Source: Verrucomicrobiota bacterium
GTDB taxonomy: Bacteria; Verrucomicrobiota; Verrucomicrobiia; Opitutales; Opitutaceae
DNA: 64,000 nt
Assembly: GCA_018239845.1 (NCBI GenBank)
Contig: JAFEGO010000053.1
Coordinates: forward strand, 1-64,000
Reading direction: 5' to 3'
In this document: positions 9,033 through 20,460 of the stretch, piece after piece
Layout: each line of letters starts with the position of its first letter
Numbering within the stretch: position 1 is the stretch's first letter
The notes under the pieces: model-generated
Database searches by the model: none
What the model was told of the DNA's origin: nothing
What the model saw: the letters and a program-made list of their open reading frames with translations, nothing else
Translations under genes and position numbers: made by a program

Positions 9033-11210
9033 ATGAGCGACCAACAACGCGCCCTCTTCAGCGAATCGTGGCACCGCGTCGCCGGCCAGCGCCTGCGCCT
9101 GCGCCCCTCCGTCACGATCCGCAAACAGTACTTCCGCGGCGAGAGCTGGCACATCGCGCAGGACGGTTTCACCAACCAGTTCTTCCGCTTCCGACCCGAG
9201 GCCTACGACATCGTGGCCCGCCTCGACGGCACGCAGACGATGGAGGAGATCTGGATGGGGTGCCTCGAGCGCAATCCCGACCGCGCGCCCGGCCAGGGTG
9301 AGATCGTCACCCTCCTCGCCCAGCTCTACCAGGCCAACCTGATCATCTCCGACCTGCCGGCCGACACGCGCCAGCTCTTCGAGCGCCACCGCAAGCGCCT
9401 GCTCCAGACGATCAAGTCCCAGGTCTTCGGCATCTTCTTCCTGCGCATCCCGCTCTTCGACCCCGACGCGCTGCTCAACCGCTGCTGGCCCGTCCTCCGC
9501 TGGCTCTTCACGCCCGCCGCCGGCGTCCTGTGGCTCGCCGTCGTCGGCGTCGGCCTCGCCGCGGTCGGCGGCCAGTGGGACCGCGCCCGCGACCAGACCC
9601 AGGGCATCATCGATCCCAACAACCTCTTCCTCCTCTACTTCGCCTTCCTGCTCACCAAGCTCGTGCATGAGTTCGGCCACGCGGCGTGCGTGAAGAAGTT
9701 CGGCGGCGAGGTCCACGCGATGGGCATCACCCTGCTCGTCTTCACGCCCATCCCCTACGTGGACGCCACCGCCGCCTGGGCCTTCCGCGAGCGCTGGAAG
9801 CGCATCGCCGTCGGCCTCGCCGGCATGATCCCCGAGCTCTTCGTCGCGGGCGTCGCGTGTATTATATGGGCCAATACCGGCCCCGGCCTGCTGAACAGCC
9901 TCTGCTACAACGCCATGATCGTGGCCTCCGTCTCCACGATCATCTTCAACATCAATCCCCTGCTCCGCTTCGACGGCTACTACATCCTCGCGGACCTCAC
10001 CGACTCGCCCAACCTCCAGCCCCGCTCCGCGCGGCACCTGCTGCACGTGGTCGAGCGCTACGCCTTCGGCGGCACCCACTCCACCGCCATCGCCCGGAGC
10101 CGGCGCGACGCGTGGTGGCTGGCCATCTACGGCATCGCGAGCTGGGTGTACCGGCTCTTCGTCACCGTCTCGATCATCCTGCTCGTCGCCGACCGCTACT
10201 TCGGCATCGGCCTGCTCGCCGGCCTCGTCACGTTCATCGGCTCCTTCGTGCTGCCGGTGGTGATGGCTTTCAAGTATCTCGCCCGCGAGCCGCGCATCGA
10301 GCGCGTGCGCAAGCGCGCGTGGCTCGTCTCCGGCGCCTTCGCCGCGTTCTGCGTCCTCCTCCTCGCCGTCGTCCCCTTCCCCCGCCACTTCCGCGCCAGC
10401 GGCATCGTGCGCGCCGCGGGTTCGCGCGTCGTCTCCACGCCCACCGCGGGCTGGGTCACCGGCTTCCAAGTCGAGTCCGAGCAGAACGTCGCCGCCGGCC
10501 AGCCCCTCGCCCATCTCGTCAATCCCGAGCTCGACCTCGTGATCGCCTCCGTCGAGGCCAACCGCGAGCAGACCCTCGCCCGCGAGCGCGATGTCCTCAA
10601 CAACCTGCCCTCCGCCATCATCCCGATGCGCAAGCGCCGCGAGGCCGTCGAGGCGCAGCTCGCCCAGCTGAAACACGACCGCGAGGAGCTCAACCTCACC
10701 GCGCCCGTCTCCGGCCAGTGGGTCTCGCCCCGCTCCGAGGATCTCACCGATATCTGGCTCGCCCGCGGCTCGGCCCTCGGCGACATCATCGGCACGGGCA
10801 AGGACTGGGAATTCTTCGCCGTCATCCCGCAGGAGTACGCCGCCGAGCTCTTCGCCAGCGACCAGCACAGCTCCAACGTCCGCTTCACCGGTTCCGCCGG
10901 ACACGAGGTGGCCGTGACGTCGTGGCACGTCGTCCCCGGCCGCCAGGATATCCTGCCCAGCCCCGCCCTCGGCTGGACCGCGGGCGGCCCCGTCAAGGTG
11001 AAGCTCGATGACGCGCAGGGCCGCCACGCGGCCGAGCCTTTCTTCCTCGTCGTCGCGCAGGTGGACCGCGCCACGATCGCCAGCGACGGTCCGCGCCTGC
11101 TCTGGCAGGGGCGCACCGGGTACATCCGTTTCGATCTGCCGTGGTCGCCGCTGCTCGTGCAGTGGTACCGCTCCGTCCGCCAGATGATGCAGAACCGCTA
11201 CCAGATCTAA
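9033..11210 (+). CDS. PqqD-like / M50 metalloprotease / HlyD-like fusion membrane protein
   Basis: 725 residues. Residues about 20-115 resemble a PqqD-type peptide-binding domain. A polytopic membrane region follows, carrying the site-2-protease zinc motif HEFGH at 212-216 and the second motif NINPLLRFDGYY about 95 residues later, so both halves of the M50 active site appear intact. After a last cluster of membrane segments, residues about 450-610 form a barrel-sandwich/helical adaptor region. This is the architecture of the putative peptide zinc metalloprotease proteins found with HlyD and TolC partners and in some peptide-export loci. It could process and hand over a substrate, or use the fold only as a membrane scaffold. 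It lies between the GAF-HlyD and SecA-like genes with 7-8 nt gaps. Confidence 0.88.
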   Translation: MSDQQRALFSESWHRVAGQRLRLRPSVTIRKQYFRGESWHIAQDGFTNQFFRFRPEAYDIVARLDGTQTMEEIWMGCLERNPDRAPGQGEIVTLLAQLYQANLIISDLPADTRQLFERHRKRLLQTIKSQVFGIFFLRIPLFDPDALLNRCWPVLRWLFTPAAGVLWLAVVGVGLAAVGGQWDRARDQTQGIIDPNNLFLLYFAFLLTKLVHEFGHAACVKKFGGEVHAMGITLLVFTPIPYVDATAAWAFRERWKRIAVGLAGMIPELFVAGVACIIWANTGPGLLNSLCYNAMIVASVSTIIFNINPLLRFDGYYILADLTDSPNLQPRSARHLLHVVERYAFGGTHSTAIARSRRDAWWLAIYGIASWVYRLFVTVSIILLVADRYFGIGLLAGLVTFIGSFVLPVVMAFKYLAREPRIERVRKRAWLVSGAFAAFCVLLLAVVPFPRHFRASGIVRAAGSRVVSTPTAGWVTGFQVESEQNVAAGQPLAHLVNPELDLVIASVEANREQTLARERDVLNNLPSAIIPMRKRREAVEAQLAQLKHDREELNLTAPVSGQWVSPRSEDLTDIWLARGSALGDIIGTGKDWEFFAVIPQEYAAELFASDQHSSNVRFTGSAGHEVAVTSWHVVPGRQDILPSPALGWTAGGPVKVKLDDAQGRHAAEPFFLVVAQVDRATIASDGPRLLWQGRTGYIRFDLPWSPLLVQWYRSVRQMMQNRYQI

Positions 11211-11218
11211 GCCGCGCC

Positions 11219-13210
11219 ATGCCCGCCCCGATGATCGACGTGCGGCGCACCGAGCTGGTGCGGCCGGAAAAGATGCCCGAGGGCCTCGACGCGCTCGCGC
11301 ACCGCGCGCAGGGCGCGTGGCGCAGCCGGGTCCGTTTCCGCCGCGAGCTTTGGGCGACCGCGGGCCGCGTCGAGGCGGAGGCCGAGACGCTCCGCAGCCT
11401 GTCCGCCGACGATCTTCATGCGCTGCTCGCCGAGCACCGCCGGACCATCCGCCGCGCCGGCCGCAAGTGGCGCGAGGTGTTTCCCGCGGTACTGCCCGCC
11501 ATCGTCGAGATCACGTGGCGCGAGCTGGGCGTGCGGCCCTACCGCGTGCAGATTATGGGCGCCCTCGGCATCGCCAACGGCCGGCTCGTCGAGATGGCCA
11601 CCGGCGAGGGCAAGACCCTCACCATCGCCCTCGCCGCGATCCCCGCCGGCTGGCTCGGCCAGCCCTGCCACGTCATCACCGCCAACGACTACCTCGCCGC
11701 CCGCGACGCCGAGGAGCTGTCCCCGCTCTACCGCATGTGCCGCCTCCGGGTCGGCCACATCGCCGCCCCGATGGAGCAGGACGAGCGCCGCGCCAACTAC
11801 GCCGCCGAGATCGTTTACACCACGGCCAAGGAACTCGTCGCCGACTTCCTCCGCGACCGCCTTCAGCTCGGCCCGATGGCCGACGCCGGCCGGCGCTCCG
11901 TCGCGCGTTTCCTCCGCCCCGCCTCGGTCAACTTCAACCTCGTCCAGCGCGGCCTCCACACCGCCATCGTGGACGAGGCCGACAACCAGATGATCGACGA
12001 GGCCGTCACGCCCCTGATCATCAGCCGCGAGCAGGAGAGTGCCGCGCTCATCGAGGCCTCCACCGTTTCCGACCGCCTCGCCTCCACCCTCCTCGTCGGC
12101 GAGGACTACGACATCAACCTCCACTTCAAGGAGGTCAGGCTGCTCGACGCCGGCCATGCCAAGATCCGCGCGTGGTGCCAGCAGCACGACGGCGGCCGCT
12201 TCGCCCGGCAGGCGTGGATGTCCACGCTCGTCCTCCAGGCGTTGCAGGCCCGCCACTTTTACCTCCGCGACAAGCAGTACACCATCATCGACGGCAAGGT
12301 CGTGATCGTCGACGAGTTTACCGGCCGCCTCATGCCCGGCCGCTCGTGGCGCATGGGCCTGCACCAGGCCGTCGAAGCCAAGGAGGGCGTCTCGATCACG
12401 CACCCCGCGGAGTCGCTCGCGCGCCTGAGCTTCCAACGTTTCTACCGGCTCTTCCGCCAGCTCTCCGGCATCACCGGTACCGCCATCGAGGCCTCGAACG
12501 AATTCTGGCGCATCTACGAGCTGCCCTTCGTCGTCATCCCGCCACACCGCCCCAACCTCCGGGTCGCGTGGCCCTCGCAGTATTTCGCCACGGCCGACGC
12601 GAAGTGGGCCGCCATCGTCGAACAGATCGTGACCGTCCACGCGCAGGGCCGCCCGGTGCTCGTCGGCACGCGCAGCGTTTCCGCGAGCGAACACCTCGGC
12701 CGTCTGCTCCACGCGCGCAACCTCTCCTTCTCCCTCCTCAACGCCGTGCGCGACAAGGAGGAGGCCGCCATCGTGCAGCTCGCCGGCGAACCCGCCGCCA
12801 TCACCATCGCCACCAACATGGCGGGCCGCGGCACCGACATCCGCCTCGGCACTGGCGTGGCCAAGGCCGGCGGCCTCCACGTCATCGTGACCGAGTACCA
12901 CGAGTCCGGCCGTATCGACCGCCAGCTCCAGGGCCGCGCCGGCCGTCAGGGCGACCCGGGCTCGACCTGCCTCTTCGGCAGCACCGAGGACGAACTCGTC
13001 GAGCGCTTCCTCCCCGGCTTCATCCGCCGCCCCCTCGCCGCGATGCTCCGCAGCGGCGCCCCGCGGGCGCAGCAGACCGCCGGCCAGCTTTTCCGTTTCG
13101 CCCAGCGCCGCGCCGAACGCTTCGCTTACCGCCAGCGCCGCGGCGTCATGGAACAGGACCGCCAGCTCGCCGACGCCCTGATCGCCGACCAGGCGATCGA
13201 CCAGCTGTAA
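11219..13210 (+). CDS. Short SecA-like ATPase (accessory SecA paralogue)
   Basis: 663 residues from the ATG at 11219, 8 nt after the M50 gene; an earlier in-frame ATG at 11141 lies inside that gene. SecA motor motifs are all present: MATGEGKT at 126-133, NDYLAARDAEEL, VDEAD at 251-255 followed by IDEAVTPLIIS, a preprotein-crosslinking region, TGTA, VGTRSVSASE, TNMAGRGTDI near 532-541 and QLQGRAGRQGD from 569. Housekeeping SecA is about 850-1000 residues; this one stops shortly after the second motor domain and lacks the helical wing/scaffold region and the C-terminal zinc-binding tail. It is therefore a specialised paralogue. Its place in the operon suggests that it powers or gates passage of a protein through the M50/HlyD complex. 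Confidence 0.9.
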   Translation: MPAPMIDVRRTELVRPEKMPEGLDALAHRAQGAWRSRVRFRRELWATAGRVEAEAETLRSLSADDLHALLAEHRRTIRRAGRKWREVFPAVLPAIVEITWRELGVRPYRVQIMGALGIANGRLVEMATGEGKTLTIALAAIPAGWLGQPCHVITANDYLAARDAEELSPLYRMCRLRVGHIAAPMEQDERRANYAAEIVYTTAKELVADFLRDRLQLGPMADAGRRSVARFLRPASVNFNLVQRGLHTAIVDEADNQMIDEAVTPLIISREQESAALIEASTVSDRLASTLLVGEDYDINLHFKEVRLLDAGHAKIRAWCQQHDGGRFARQAWMSTLVLQALQARHFYLRDKQYTIIDGKVVIVDEFTGRLMPGRSWRMGLHQAVEAKEGVSITHPAESLARLSFQRFYRLFRQLSGITGTAIEASNEFWRIYELPFVVIPPHRPNLRVAWPSQYFATADAKWAAIVEQIVTVHAQGRPVLVGTRSVSASEHLGRLLHARNLSFSLLNAVRDKEEAAIVQLAGEPAAITIATNMAGRGTDIRLGTGVAKAGGLHVIVTEYHESGRIDRQLQGRAGRQGDPGSTCLFGSTEDELVERFLPGFIRRPLAAMLRSGAPRAQQTAGQLFRFAQRRAERFAYRQRRGVMEQDRQLADALIADQAIDQL

Positions 13211-13359
13211 TAAAGCCGGAGCAGCGTATCCAGGATCGGATTCATTCCGGGGCGGGGCATCCGGGAAAACCCGTATTCCGCGCGGTTTTCCCGTCGGCCG
13301 GAACCCGCACCGGCGGCCCGGGACTGTCGTCGTGACGGCTCGTGCCGTCACTCCACCCC

Positions 13360-14304
13360 ATGAACTCACCGACCACCCTTCCCACCGGCCTCGCCACCAT
13401 CACCGTCGATTCCCCGCACTATCACCGGAGCCGTCTTTCCTGGGCCGCCGTCCTCGGCGGACTGGTCGCCGCGATGGCCCTGCAGGTGCTCTTCATGATG
13501 CTCGGCGCGGGCCTCGGCTTCGCGATCTACAACCCTGTCACGAATGACAATCCCGTCGCCGACCTCGGCACGGGCGCGATCGTGGTGCAGGGGTTGAGCG
13601 CCGTGTTCTCCCTCTGGTTCGGCGGCTGGGTCGCCGGACGTTTCACGCCGGTGGCCTCCCGCTCTTCCGGCCGGCTCCACGGCTTTCTGGTGTGGTGCGC
13701 GGCCACCGTCGCCGGCGTCATCGTCGTTTCCGGCAGCGCCGGCTGGGCCTTGGGCGATCTCTCCAAGCTCGTGGGCGGCGGCCTCTCCGCCGCCGGCAAA
13801 CCCGTCGCAGCCGCCGTGAGCGGCGCCACCGATCTCGCCAAGGATGCCGCGAAGAATAATAGCGACCTGCTCGGCAGCTTCGTCTCCGAGGCTACCGCCG
13901 GCCGCCCGGCCGACACCGATCGCGCCGCCAGCGTGCGCGCCAAGCGCGAGATCGGCCTCGCCGTGACCCGCCTCTTCAATCCGCTCCAACAGGACAAGAT
14001 GGCCGATAACAAGGCCGCCTTGATCAAGACCCTCACCGACGCCGGCGGCCTGAGCCAGGCCGATGCCGAGCGCCTCGTGAACCAGTGGACCGACAGCTAC
14101 AACCGCCTGCGCAGCGACCTCGAAGCCGCCAAGCAAGACGCCGCAGCCAAGGCGCGCGAGGCGGCGGACAAAGCCGCGCACGTCCTCGCGATCTTCTCCC
14201 TCGGCGCCTTCGTGGCCTTCGTCCTCGGCGCCATCTCCGCCACCTGCGGCGGCGGCCACGGCGCGAAGGCCGCACTTAAGCGCGACGTCATCCTCGAAGC
14301 CTAA
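13360..14304 (+). CDS. Membrane protein of unknown function with a helical periplasmic or cytoplasmic loop
   Basis: 314 residues from the ATG at 13360. Three membrane segments lie in the first 125 residues and one near residue 290; between them is an Ala/Lys/Asp-rich, probably coiled region of about 140 residues. No catalytic motif is visible. It begins 149 bp after the SecA-like gene and may or may not belong to that operon. It is followed by a 39-residue membrane microprotein, and the pair may work together in envelope stress or membrane maintenance; this is a guess from context. Confidence 0.75.
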   Translation: MNSPTTLPTGLATITVDSPHYHRSRLSWAAVLGGLVAAMALQVLFMMLGAGLGFAIYNPVTNDNPVADLGTGAIVVQGLSAVFSLWFGGWVAGRFTPVASRSSGRLHGFLVWCAATVAGVIVVSGSAGWALGDLSKLVGGGLSAAGKPVAAAVSGATDLAKDAAKNNSDLLGSFVSEATAGRPADTDRAASVRAKREIGLAVTRLFNPLQQDKMADNKAALIKTLTDAGGLSQADAERLVNQWTDSYNRLRSDLEAAKQDAAAKAREAADKAAHVLAIFSLGAFVAFVLGAISATCGGGHGAKAALKRDVILEA

Positions 14305-14325
14305 ACCCTCAACCCTGCTCCTCCC

Positions 14326-14445
14326 ATGATCGCCCTCATCCTCCCCCTCGCCGCCGCCGGCTACTCCCTCATCTACCTCCTCTTCGGCGGCGGCCTCGGC
14401 GGCGCCATCCTGATCTTCATCGTCGCCAAGCTCCTCGGCAAGTAA
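14326..14445 (+). CDS. 39-residue hydrophobic microprotein
   Basis: A short open frame with ATG at 14326 and TAA at 14443-14445, 21 nt after the preceding membrane-protein gene. The peptide is almost wholly hydrophobic, with a central FGGGLGGAILIF glycine-zipper-like stretch and a C-terminal AKLLGK. Its third codon positions are nearly all G or C, as in neighbouring real genes, which supports coding. It resembles small single-span membrane proteins that accompany larger membrane genes. Confidence 0.55.
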   Translation: MIALILPLAAAGYSLIYLLFGGGLGGAILIFIVAKLLGK

Positions 14446-14709
14446 GGCACCCCCAGAGAGGTGCGCGTCCAATCGGACAAAATCCCGCAAATTCGGGGTC
14501 AATTCGCTGTCCATAAATTGCTTCTGCAATCGGACAATATCGACCAAAACCCAGCATTTGTCCGATAGTGTCAGATACTGAAAGCCCTGACCATTGGGCC
14601 CAGAACCTATCGAAGCGATGGGCCAGATGTCAAAGAACCCCAGCCATCATGCTGTGTACTGATTATATCAAAAGGCCGCGAGCAGCACCAGCCCTGAGCC
14701 GCACCAAGG
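14446..14709. other. Intergenic region with three copies of ATCGGACAA
   Basis: 264 bp with lower GC than its surroundings and no convincing gene. AATCGGACAA occurs at 14471-14480 and 14528-14537, and its complement (TTGTCCGAT) at 14558-14566. GCACC/GGTGC just after 14445 could form a weak hairpin. Function unknown. Confidence 0.4.
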
Positions 14710-15195
14710 CTATTTCATCCTCTTTAGCGTCAACAGGTGTATCGCCTGCTTGAAATCTTCTCCTGCCAGGACCAACCGCTCCTTCAATACGTAGCGCCGC
14801 CCCTTCAACTCCAGCGCCTGCCGGGGAAAACTGATCTCGAAACCCCGGAGTTCGTTCGGGGCAACGTAGTAGGCGAGACTCGCAATGACATAATCCTTAT
14901 TGGCCACAGCGGCCCTCGAAACCGGAAACGAGACCTCGGAATCGGGCGCACCGCCAATCTGGGTTCCGATTGCATGGTTTTGAAGGAGGTTCAGGTACGC
15001 GTTGTAAAGCGAGCCGATATCCCCTTCATCAGCCTCGTCGCACGCGATCATTTTCCACAGGTATTCGTGGGGCTCCGCCGGGTAGTTGAATTTTATCGTT
15101 GTTGTATCCGTTTTTATCGCATCGGTACCCGGAACGGGTACCGCCTGCGCCCACACGGCCATTACGGCGCCAAGATATACCAGCAAATATTTCAT
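14710..15195 (-). CDS. Secreted hypothetical protein
   Basis: 161 residues with a signal peptide (MKYLLVYLGAVMAVWAQA) and a mature domain of about 145 residues without recognisable motifs. Codon use is less GC-rich than in the neighbouring ligA gene, so it may have been acquired. It ends 29 bp before the ligA stop codon and points the same way. Confidence 0.7.
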   Translation of the reverse strand: MKYLLVYLGAVMAVWAQAVPVPGTDAIKTDTTTIKFNYPAEPHEYLWKMIACDEADEGDIGSLYNAYLNLLQNHAIGTQIGGAPDSEVSFPVSRAAVANKDYVIASLAYYVAPNELRGFEISFPRQALELKGRRYVLKERLVLAGEDFKQAIHLLTLKRMK

Positions 15196-15224
15196 CTTCG
15201 ATAGTTACGGGGCTGCGCTGATCC

Positions 15225-17889
<2,665 letters not shown>

Positions 17890-18125
17890 GCCCTCCGTTA
17901 GACCGAGTTTTGGCCACAGGTGCCCGAATTTTCATGCGCTCACGGTTGAGCAACCGGCACATTTATGTTAATGCCTGTATATCAGCCAATAAATGACGTT
18001 ACATTTCTGTCAGCCGCGCGCTAAAATCGGGCACGTTCTTTCAAAAACGCCCACCTTCAGTCACTTCCCGGACGGGCGATCAGGCGATGGCTGAGGCAGG
18101 GGGTCGCGCCGGCCCCCACCGCGGC
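17890..18125. other. Intergenic region upstream of vanZ, downstream of the CsoR-like gene
   Basis: 236 bp, partly AT-rich (around 17960-18010). It must carry the vanZ-ligA promoter on the minus strand. I see no RNA gene or repeat. Confidence 0.4.
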
Positions 18126-18410
18126 TCAGTCCACGTAGCGCTTCAGCATCTCGCCGACTTCGCGCAGCTGCCGCCGGCCCTGCTCGCTCGTGGCGGGATG
18201 CGTCAGGCAGTGCTCCAGGTGCTCGTGCAGGATCTTTTCCGCGAGCGACTTGATCGCGCGGCGGGCTGACACGAGCTGGTTCAGCACTTCGCCGCAGTCG
18301 TAGTCGCCGCCGACCATCGTCTCCACGCCCTTGAGCTGGCCGGTGATCTTGCGCAGCCGCAGCTGCAACGCGCGCCGGTCGGCCTCGGGGTCTGCTGGAT
18401 TGTGCGACAT
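18126..18410 (-). CDS. CsoR/RcnR-family metal-sensing repressor
   Basis: 94 residues, the normal family length. The DUF156 fold is obvious: RLRKITGQLKGVETM, then Cys39, His64 and Cys68 at the metal-ligand positions (DCGEVLNQL and HEHLEHC). C-H-C is the ligand set of copper-type CsoR and of nickel sensor InrS, whereas RcnR has His at the last position. A His at residue 3 (MSH) matches the N-terminal ligand of RcnR. The gene is divergent from an RcnA-type exporter, 84 bp away, so it should repress that gene when metal is scarce. Confidence 0.93.
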   Translation of the reverse strand: MSHNPADPEADRRALQLRLRKITGQLKGVETMVGGDYDCGEVLNQLVSARRAIKSLAEKILHEHLEHCLTHPATSEQGRRQLREVGEMLKRYVD

Positions 18411-18466
18411 GCCCCATCGATGCCGCGCCGCCGCCCGCTTTTCAAACTGCAAATGCATTCTTGCCT

Positions 18467-18486
18467 GATAAGGGGGGTGGGGGCAT
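18467..18486 (+). promoter_or_regulatory. G-tract operator candidate for the CsoR/RcnR-like repressor
   Basis: The 84-bp gap between repressor and exporter contains GATAAGGGGGGTGGGGGCAT, i.e. two G tracts (18472-18477 and 18479-18483) flanked by A/T. RcnR and CsoR operators are built on G tracts of 4-6 with A/T flanks, so this is the likely binding site. The second tract may also act as ribosome-binding sequence for the ATG at 18495. Confidence 0.55.
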
Positions 18487-18494
18487 GGTCCTTC

Positions 18495-19538
18495 ATGGAC
18501 TTCAATGCCCTTTTGCAGCAAGGCGCCGCCCACGCGTGGCTCTATCTCCCCGTGGCCGTGCTCCTCGGCGCGCTCCACGGCCTCGAGCCGGGCCACTCCA
18601 AGACAATGATGGCCGCCTTCATCATCGCCGTGCGCGGCACCGTACTGCAGGCCGCCCTGCTGGGCCTCTCCGCCGCCCTCTCCCACTCCGTGGTGATCTG
18701 GGCCCTCGCCGCCTTCGCGCTCAAATTCGGCAGCCAGTGGAATGTCGAGACCACCGAGCCCTATTTCCAGATCGGCACCGGCGTCATCGTCATCGCCATG
18801 GCCGCCTGGACCCTCTGGCGCCTGCGCCGCGGCGCGGATCACCACCATCACCACCACCACGACGAGGCCAAGGCCCTCGCCGGCACCGAGGGCACGACCA
18901 CCCTCAGCATCCATGAGGATGGCGTGCCGCCGCGCTTCCGCCTCGTCACCACCGCCCCCGCCACCGAGCCCGTGCTCCTCCGCACCACGCGGGCGGACGG
19001 CTCGACCCAGGAGTTTCACTTCACGCGCCAGGCGGATGGCTGGGAATCCAACGAGACGATCCCCGAGCCCCATGCCTTCCGCGCGGAAATCGTGCTCCGC
19101 GGGCGCACCGGCGCGATCACCGCCGTCGCCGAGTTCACCGAGCACACGCACGACGACGAGCCGGACGACGCCCATGCGCGCGCGCACGCCGAGGAGATCG
19201 AGCGTCGCTTCACCGGCCGCGCCGTGACGACGCCGCAGATCATCCTCTTCGGCCTGACCGGCGGCCTGATGCCCTGCCCGGCCGCGCTCTCGATTCTGCT
19301 CGTGTGCCTGCAGCTGAAGAAATTCACCCTCGGCTTTTCCCTCGTGGCCGCCTTCAGCGTGGGCCTCGCGCTCACCTTGGTCACCGTCGGCGTGGTCGCC
19401 GCGTGGGGCCTCCGCCATGTCACGCAGCGCTCCGGCACCCTCAGCCGCCTCGCGCACAAAGCCCCCGCGCTCTCCTCGTTTCTGCTGATCGCCTTGGGCA
19501 CCGCCTTCCTCCTGCGCGGCCTCTGGCATTTCGTATAA
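18495..19538 (+). CDS. rcnA: RcnA-like nickel/cobalt exporter (NicO family)
   Basis: 347 residues from the ATG at 18495 (MDFNALLQQGAAHAW), matching the known RcnA N-terminus. The metal motif HGLEPGHSK lies at 28-36, followed by two more membrane segments, a run of seven His at 116-122, an extracytoplasmic or cytosolic loop of about 120 residues with further His/Asp clusters (EHTHDDEPDDAHARAHAEE), and three membrane segments with GLTGGLMPCPAALS. RcnA pumps Ni(II) and Co(II) out of the cell. The loop between the His run and the C-terminal membrane part is much longer than in E. coli RcnA and looks like a small beta domain. Confidence 0.92.
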   Translation: MDFNALLQQGAAHAWLYLPVAVLLGALHGLEPGHSKTMMAAFIIAVRGTVLQAALLGLSAALSHSVVIWALAAFALKFGSQWNVETTEPYFQIGTGVIVIAMAAWTLWRLRRGADHHHHHHHDEAKALAGTEGTTTLSIHEDGVPPRFRLVTTAPATEPVLLRTTRADGSTQEFHFTRQADGWESNETIPEPHAFRAEIVLRGRTGAITAVAEFTEHTHDDEPDDAHARAHAEEIERRFTGRAVTTPQIILFGLTGGLMPCPAALSILLVCLQLKKFTLGFSLVAAFSVGLALTLVTVGVVAAWGLRHVTQRSGTLSRLAHKAPALSSFLLIALGTAFLLRGLWHFV

Positions 19539-19680
19539 ATCACCAGTTCAAGTTTCAACCGACCTGACTGGCTGAATCCTCCCTCAGCACGGCTTGGGAG
19601 CGCTCGTGGGTTAAGTTAGCCCCTGACAATGCATCGCATTGTGCCATCATGTGAAGCAGTCATCCTGAACCATTCCAAGA

Positions 19681-20097
19681 ATGAATGAATTCCTACTCAA
19701 GGCCTTGGCTGGGGGAGCAGCTTTCGCTACAGCCTTTTGTATTCTCCGCGCCTGCATTTTTCTTTGGCTCCAATATCGCGGTACAACCTCGGTTGGCATG
19801 GTGACGAAATCCACAGCTTGGACTTCCAGAGGTGGTCATGGCTATACATCCACAGTGCGGTTCAAGGACACCGCCGGATTGGATCATGAATTCCGCTCAC
19901 GCTCATGGACCGATTGCCCCGATCTCGGACTCAGAGTCGAAATCAGGTATGCACCGAGATGGCTCGGTTCAGCCGCGGAGATAAAATCAGAGCTCCCCGG
20001 ACTTACGCAAAAATACCTCGGATATACTCTAGTGTGCGCGCTTTTCGTCGTCGTAATTCTTCATTCTTTGCAGATACACGCCAACCGTCTGCCTTGA
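19681..20097 (+). CDS. DUF3592-like membrane protein
   Basis: 138 residues: one membrane segment at about 10-32, a beta-rich extracytoplasmic region (VRFKDTAGLDHEFRSRSW) and a second membrane segment at about 112-130. This two-span layout with a central beta domain is that of DUF3592 proteins. GC content is clearly lower than in the flanking genes, and it sits alone between rcnA and the tRNA gene, which suggests acquisition. Function unknown. Confidence 0.65.
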   Translation: MNEFLLKALAGGAAFATAFCILRACIFLWLQYRGTTSVGMVTKSTAWTSRGGHGYTSTVRFKDTAGLDHEFRSRSWTDCPDLGLRVEIRYAPRWLGSAAEIKSELPGLTQKYLGYTLVCALFVVVILHSLQIHANRLP

Positions 20098-20277
20098 TTC
20101 AGAAAAGAAGGTTAGAATAAAGCGGCTCGACTAAAAATCTGCAAGAAATTGAACCACAATGAGTTCAATATTGGCGCACCGCCAAATAACCCCGATTGCA
20201 AGCCGTAATACCCCGAAGGACTGAACTCTCTCAGTCATTGAGAGCCACAGGGGCATCTCGTAAATCCAAGGGGAAAA
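20098..20277. other. AT-richer spacer next to tRNA-Pro
   Basis: 180 bp between the DUF3592-like gene and the 3' end of tRNA-Pro. No gene or repeat of the tRNA end was found in it. Confidence 0.4.
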
Positions 20278-20354
<77 letters not shown>

Positions 20355-20460
20355 AAACAAAGGAAGGGTCACAAAGACCCGCCCACCCGCGCGAGGCAAG
20401 TGTTTTTCTAGACTCCTTTTTTGAGTCCCGCGCCGCGCGAGCGGTTTTGCCGCCGAAAAA

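Noticed and set aside
7046..9175. A 709-codon open frame antisense to the GAF-HlyD gene
   Set aside because: It is the reverse-strand shadow of a real gene with high third-position GC; no domain or signal is recognisable. The same applies to the long frames at 9009-11027, 11207-13369 and 33276-34820 on the minus strand.
18411..19529. N-terminal extension of the CsoR-like gene through the whole exporter gene
   Set aside because: The real start is at 18410 (MSHNPAD); the extension is an antisense shadow of rcnA.
19630..19646. Sigma-54-like site on the minus strand (TGGCACAATGCGATGCA)
   Set aside because: The GG to GC spacing is 11 and not 10, no UAS palindrome lies nearby, and it points into the convergent end of rcnA.
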